From Jiangella mangrovi (GTDB lineage Bacteria > Actinomycetota > Actinomycetes > Jiangellales > Jiangellaceae): a DNA stretch of 64,000 bases. The number at the start of each line of letters is the position of its first letter. Within the stretch, counting starts at the first letter, position 1. Made by a program: the position numbers and the translations under genes. This document shows positions 60,687 through 64,000 of the stretch, in pieces. The stretch lies in NCBI RefSeq assembly GCF_014204975.1, contig NZ_JACHMM010000001.1, positions 5,704,037 to 5,768,036 of the forward strand. Direction: 5' to 3'. A model generated the notes under the pieces. It saw only the letters and a list, made by a program, of their open reading frames with translations, had not been told where the DNA came from and did not search any database.

Positions 60687-62174
60687 TCAGAGGGCGGTGA
60701 TGACGGTCTTGAGCTCGGTGAAGTCGTCCAGCCCGAACGAGCCGAGCTCGCGGCCCCAGCCGGACTCCTTGAAGCCACCCCGCGGCAGCACCACGTCGTC
60801 CGCGTGCCAGGTGTTGAGCCAGACGGTGCCGGCCCGCAGCGCCGAGCCGGCACGGTGCGCCCGCGCCACGTCGCGGGTCCAGACGCCGGCGGCCAGGCCG
60901 TAGCGGGTGTCGTTGGCCAGCCGGAACACCTCGTCCTCGGAGTCGAACGGGACCGCCGTCACGACCGGGCCGAACACCTCGTTGCGCTGGATCTCGGCGT
61001 CCTCCGCGACGCCGGTGAGCAGCGTCGGCTCCATGAAGAACCCGGCGTCCAGCCCGCGCGAACCGCCCGCCACCGCAGACGCACCGGCCCGGATACCGCC
61101 CTCGACATACCCCAGCACCATCGACTGCTGCTCGGCCGTGATGAGCGGGCCCATGTCCGTCGCCGGGTCGAAGCCGTTCCCGAGCCGCACACCCCGCGCG
61201 ATCTCCGCCACACCGGACACCACCTCGTCGAACGCCGACCGCTCGACGTACAGGCGGGAGCCGTTGACGCAGCACTGGCCCTGGTTGAAGAAGCCCGCGT
61301 GCGCGGACCCCACGATCGCGGCACCGAGGTCGGCGTCGGCGAAGATGATGTTCGGCGCCTTGCCGCCCAGCTCCAGCGACACCTTCTTGAGGTTGCCGGC
61401 CGCGGCCTCGACGATTTTCTTGCCGACGGCGGTCGAGCCGGTGAACGCGACCTTGTCCACACCCGGGTGCCGGACCAGCGCCGCGCCCGCCTCGCCGAAC
61501 CCCGTCACGACGTTGAGCACGCCGGGCGGGAAGCCGGCCTCGAGGAACAGCTCCCCCAGCCGCAGCGCGGACAGCGGGGTCTGCTCGGCCGGCTTGAGCA
61601 CGACGGTGTTGCCTGCGGTGACCGCGGGGATCACCTTGAAGCAGGCCATGAGCAGCGGGAAGTTCCACGGCACGATCCCGGCGACGACGCCGACCGGCTC
61701 GCGCACGGTGTAGGCGAAGTACGGCTGGTCGGCCGACATCGGGATGGTGGTGCCCTCGATCTTCGTCGCCCAGCCGGCGAAGTAGCGGAACAGCTCGGCG
61801 GCGGTCGCGACGTCACCGTCACGCGCCCCGGTGAACGGCTTGCCGTTGTCCAGCGTCTCGAGCTGCGCCAGCTCGTCGGCGTGCGTGTCGATCAGCTCGG
61901 CCATCCGCCAGAGCAGCCGCGCCCGCTGCCGCGGCGTCGTAGAACGCCAGGCCGACCCCGGCTCGAAGGCGGCCCGCGCGGCCGCCACCGCACGGTCGAC
62001 GTCCTCGTCGCCGCCGCGGGCGACGCGGGCCAGCAGGGCGCCGGTCGACGGGTCCAGGGTCTCGAAGGTCTGCCCGGAGGCGGCCGCCGACCAGGTGTCC
62101 CCGATCAGCAACGGGCGCTCGGCGGAGATGAACTCGGAGACCGAGGGCAGGAGGGTCGCGTCAGTCGTCGTCAT
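60687..62174 (-). CDS. NAD(P)-dependent aldehyde dehydrogenase
   Basis: A 495-residue complete ALDH-superfamily enzyme. PWNF with Asn171, the cofactor loop FTGSTAVGK, general base Glu268 (ELGGKAPN), and nucleophile Cys301/302 (GQCCVNGSR; the second Cys fits the family position) are all present. Closest in style to betaine/phenylacetaldehyde-type dehydrogenases. It sits between a sugar-type ABC importer and a tautomerase, so it likely oxidises an aldehyde made from the imported compound. Confidence 0.94.
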   Translation of the reverse strand: MTTTDATLLPSVSEFISAERPLLIGDTWSAAASGQTFETLDPSTGALLARVARGGDEDVDRAVAAARAAFEPGSAWRSTTPRQRARLLWRMAELIDTHADELAQLETLDNGKPFTGARDGDVATAAELFRYFAGWATKIEGTTIPMSADQPYFAYTVREPVGVVAGIVPWNFPLLMACFKVIPAVTAGNTVVLKPAEQTPLSALRLGELFLEAGFPPGVLNVVTGFGEAGAALVRHPGVDKVAFTGSTAVGKKIVEAAAGNLKKVSLELGGKAPNIIFADADLGAAIVGSAHAGFFNQGQCCVNGSRLYVERSAFDEVVSGVAEIARGVRLGNGFDPATDMGPLITAEQQSMVLGYVEGGIRAGASAVAGGSRGLDAGFFMEPTLLTGVAEDAEIQRNEVFGPVVTAVPFDSEDEVFRLANDTRYGLAAGVWTRDVARAHRAGSALRAGTVWLNTWHADDVVLPRGGFKESGWGRELGSFGLDDFTELKTVITAL

Positions 62175-62187
62175 CGAGAAGGGCCTC

Positions 62188-63192
62188 TCATTTCAGGACC
62201 GCCACCTTGGAACGGTCGATCGTCACGCTGACCGCGATGATGATCAGCACGCCGTAGAAGATCGGTTCGAAGCCGGCGTCGACGCCGATGAGCGAGAGCC
62301 CGGTGCGCAGCAGCACCACGATCAGCGCGCCGACGACGGTCCGGAACAGCCCGCCGTGGCCGCCGGTGATCGCCGTCCCGCCGACGATGACCGCCGCGAC
62401 CGCCGGCAGCAGCAGGCTCTCGCCGAGCGTCGGGGCGCCGCTGAACGTGCGGGCCACCAGCAGCACGCCGGCCAGCCCCGCGCACGCGCCGGACACGCCA
62501 AACGCGGCGATCTTCACCGCGCTCACCGGCAGTCCGGCCAGCCGGGCGGCGGGCTCCGCGTGGCCGACGGAGGCGACCCACCGGCCGAACGGGGTGAACC
62601 TCATGACCGCGCCGAGCACGGCCACGACCACGAGCGCGATCACCAGCGCGCTCGGCACAGTGCCGCCGATGCGGGTGAACGCCCAGCGCAGCGCCGCGAT
62701 GTCGGTGACCGCGACGGTGCTGGCGCCGGAGAACGCGAGCGCCAGCCCGGTCCACAGCGACATCCCGCCGAGGGTGACGATGAACGACGGCACCCGCGCG
62801 GCCACGTGGATCCAGCCCTGCACCACCCCGGCCAGCGCGCACACCAGGACGACCGGCACCACCACCGCTCCGGACATCGACGGCACCCACAACGCCGTCA
62901 GCACCGACGCGAACGACGCCAGCGCCCCGATGGACAGGTCGATGCCGCCGCACATGATCACCACCGTGATGCCGACGGCCAGCACCATCAGCGGCGCAGC
63001 GGAGTCGGCCATGGTGGTGAGGCTGCGCTGGGTCAGCAGGTCCGGGTTGCGCAGCGAGAGCAGGACCAGCAGGACGGCGAGGATGATCAGCGGCATGAAC
63101 CGGACCAGCTCGCGCCGCACCCGGCTCGACCCGTCCGGCTGCGGCGCCTTGCCCGCAGAGGGAGTGACCTCGGGCGCGATGTCGGTGCTCAT
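62188..63192 (-). CDS. ABC transporter permease (RbsC type)
   Basis: A 334-residue membrane protein with about nine hydrophobic segments and the RbsC-family stretches GGIDLSIGALASFASVL and SFIVTLGGMSLWTGLAL, then VIVGGTAITGGHGGLFRTVVGAL. A 25-residue cytoplasmic tail leads. It forms the channel of a CUT2 sugar importer with the RbsA-type ATPase, whose stop overlaps its start as ATGA. Confidence 0.93.
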   Translation of the reverse strand: MSTDIAPEVTPSAGKAPQPDGSSRVRRELVRFMPLIILAVLLVLLSLRNPDLLTQRSLTTMADSAAPLMVLAVGITVVIMCGGIDLSIGALASFASVLTALWVPSMSGAVVVPVVLVCALAGVVQGWIHVAARVPSFIVTLGGMSLWTGLALAFSGASTVAVTDIAALRWAFTRIGGTVPSALVIALVVVAVLGAVMRFTPFGRWVASVGHAEPAARLAGLPVSAVKIAAFGVSGACAGLAGVLLVARTFSGAPTLGESLLLPAVAAVIVGGTAITGGHGGLFRTVVGALIVVLLRTGLSLIGVDAGFEPIFYGVLIIIAVSVTIDRSKVAVLK

Positions 63193-64000
63193 ACCATCTC
63201 CTCGAGGATCACGACGGGGTCCGGCTTGGCGCCCTTCGGGGTCTCGACGGTCGTCACGACCACGCCGTCCTTCATGACGACGACGCGGTGGCTGAGCGCG
63301 ATCATCTCCTCGAGCGTGTCCGAGAGCAGCAGCACCGCGCACCCGGCCGCGGCCAGGTCCCTGATCAGGGCGTAGACGTCGGACTTGGCGCCGACGTCGA
63401 GGCCGCGGGTCGGGTGGTCGAGGATCAGCAGCCGGAGGTCGTCGTCGATCATCCACCGCGCGAGCACGACCTTCTGCTGGTTGCCGCCGGACAGCGTGCC
63501 GATGGCGGTCTCGGGCGACGGTGTCTTGATGCCGAGCCGCCGCACCCAGTGCTCGACGAGGCCGCGCTCGCGCTTGGCCTGCAGGACCGGGCCCGTGCAC
63601 ACCTCGCCGACGTGCGCCATGGACAGGTTCTCGGCCACCGACATCGGCGGGACGATGCCGTCGGTGCGCCGCTCGGACGGGACGTAGCCGACGCCGGAGC
63701 GCACGGCCGAGCGCGGCGAGCCGAGCCGGAACGGCTGGTCATCGAGGGTCACGCGACCACCCGACGACCGGATCGCCCCGAACAGCGCCCGGCAGACGTC
63801 CTCGCGCCCGGAGCCCTGGACGCCGGCGACGCCCAGGACCTCACCCGCGCGGATCTCGAAGCTGACGCCGTCGCACCCCGCCGTGGAGAGGTCCGAGACC
63901 CGCAGCCGCACGGGGGCGCCGTCGCACTCCTTCTGCTTCTCGTCGTGGTAGTGGCTGCCGCCTGACTCGCGGCCGATCAGCAGGTGGTGCAGGTCGGTCG
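63189..64000 (-). CDS. Sugar ABC transporter ATPase (RbsA type), 5' end outside window
   Basis: Only the C-terminal half is present; the frame is open at the right edge. The inter-domain linker (HHLLIGRESGGSHYHDEKQ) precedes the second nucleotide-binding domain: degenerate Walker A GVQGSGRED, signature LSGGNQQKVVLARW, and Walker B LLILDHPTRGLDVG, in which His replaces the catalytic Glu. C-terminal degenerate ATPase domains are usual in CUT2 importers. Coupled to the RbsC-type permease by ATGA. Confidence 0.92.
   Translation of the reverse strand, partial: TDLHHLLIGRESGGSHYHDEKQKECDGAPVRLRVSDLSTAGCDGVSFEIRAGEVLGVAGVQGSGREDVCRALFGAIRSSGGRVTLDDQPFRLGSPRSAVRSGVGYVPSERRTDGIVPPMSVAENLSMAHVGEVCTGPVLQAKRERGLVEHWVRRLGIKTPSPETAIGTLSGGNQQKVVLARWMIDDDLRLLILDHPTRGLDVGAKSDVYALIRDLAAAGCAVLLLSDTLEEMIALSHRVVVMKDGVVVTTVETPKGAKPDPVVILEEMV

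Overview
The window is a very GC-rich chromosome segment from an actinomycete (Actinomycetota). Supporting signs are GTG and TTG starts, chains of ATGA or GTGA gene overlaps, an AfsR/SARP-type activator, CsbD and DUF3467 proteins, an oligoribonuclease next to tRNA-His, and long GC-rich hairpins between convergent genes. The carbohydrate-degrading content would suit a soil genus such as Jiangella, but the sequence alone does not prove a genus.

Region 1 (1-16343) is ordinary chromosome. It holds two related Pro-rich/membrane/coiled-coil proteins, a SMI1/KNR4 protein, a methyltransferase, a secreted phosphodiesterase, an AztD-like zinc chaperone with a palindrome at its promoter, Orn, tRNA-His, a secreted sialidase-like protein, a YceI/MarR divergent pair, and a four-gene operon (ECF sigma factor, zinc-finger membrane protein, ABC ATPase, ABC permease) in which every junction is an ATGA overlap.

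Region 2 (16306-40001) is a 23.7-kb genomic island inserted in tRNA-Lys(CTT). It is bounded by 39-bp direct repeats of the tRNA 3' part and carries int and xis beside the intact tRNA, as in actinomycete integrative elements. No replication or transfer genes are seen. Cargo comprises an adenosine-deaminase-like enzyme, a FAD oxidoreductase and MFS exporter divergent from an AfsR/SARP-like activator (with three 11-bp tandem repeats between them), a TauE-like permease, a secreted beta-propeller/PKD protein, and a GTGA-coupled bioF'-bioD-P450 set whose bioF has lost its 5' part at a recombinase remnant. The right third is scarred backbone: small hypothetical genes, several frameshifted or IS-interrupted, two IS5-family elements both at CTAG sites, and an IS256-family element nested in the second with an 8-bp target duplication. 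Two pieces of an IS3-family transposase flank about 8.3 kb of cargo.

Region 3 (40087-52673) is a carbohydrate-utilisation locus under a LacI-type regulator: a pyruvyl-transferase-like protein, two permeases, a Tat-type lipoprotein binding protein and two heparinase II/III-family proteins run as one leftward operon, with a D-2-hydroxyacid dehydrogenase divergent from the regulator. It probably imports and depolymerises an acidic polysaccharide.

Region 4 (52835-64000) holds mixed genes: a DUF1269-like protein, a LysR/SDR divergent pair, a nucleotidyltransferase-like protein, a large SF2 helicase carrying a C-terminal membrane hairpin, an alpha/beta hydrolase, a small membrane protein, and a leftward run of tautomerase, aldehyde dehydrogenase, RbsC-type permease and RbsA-type ATPase that leaves the window.
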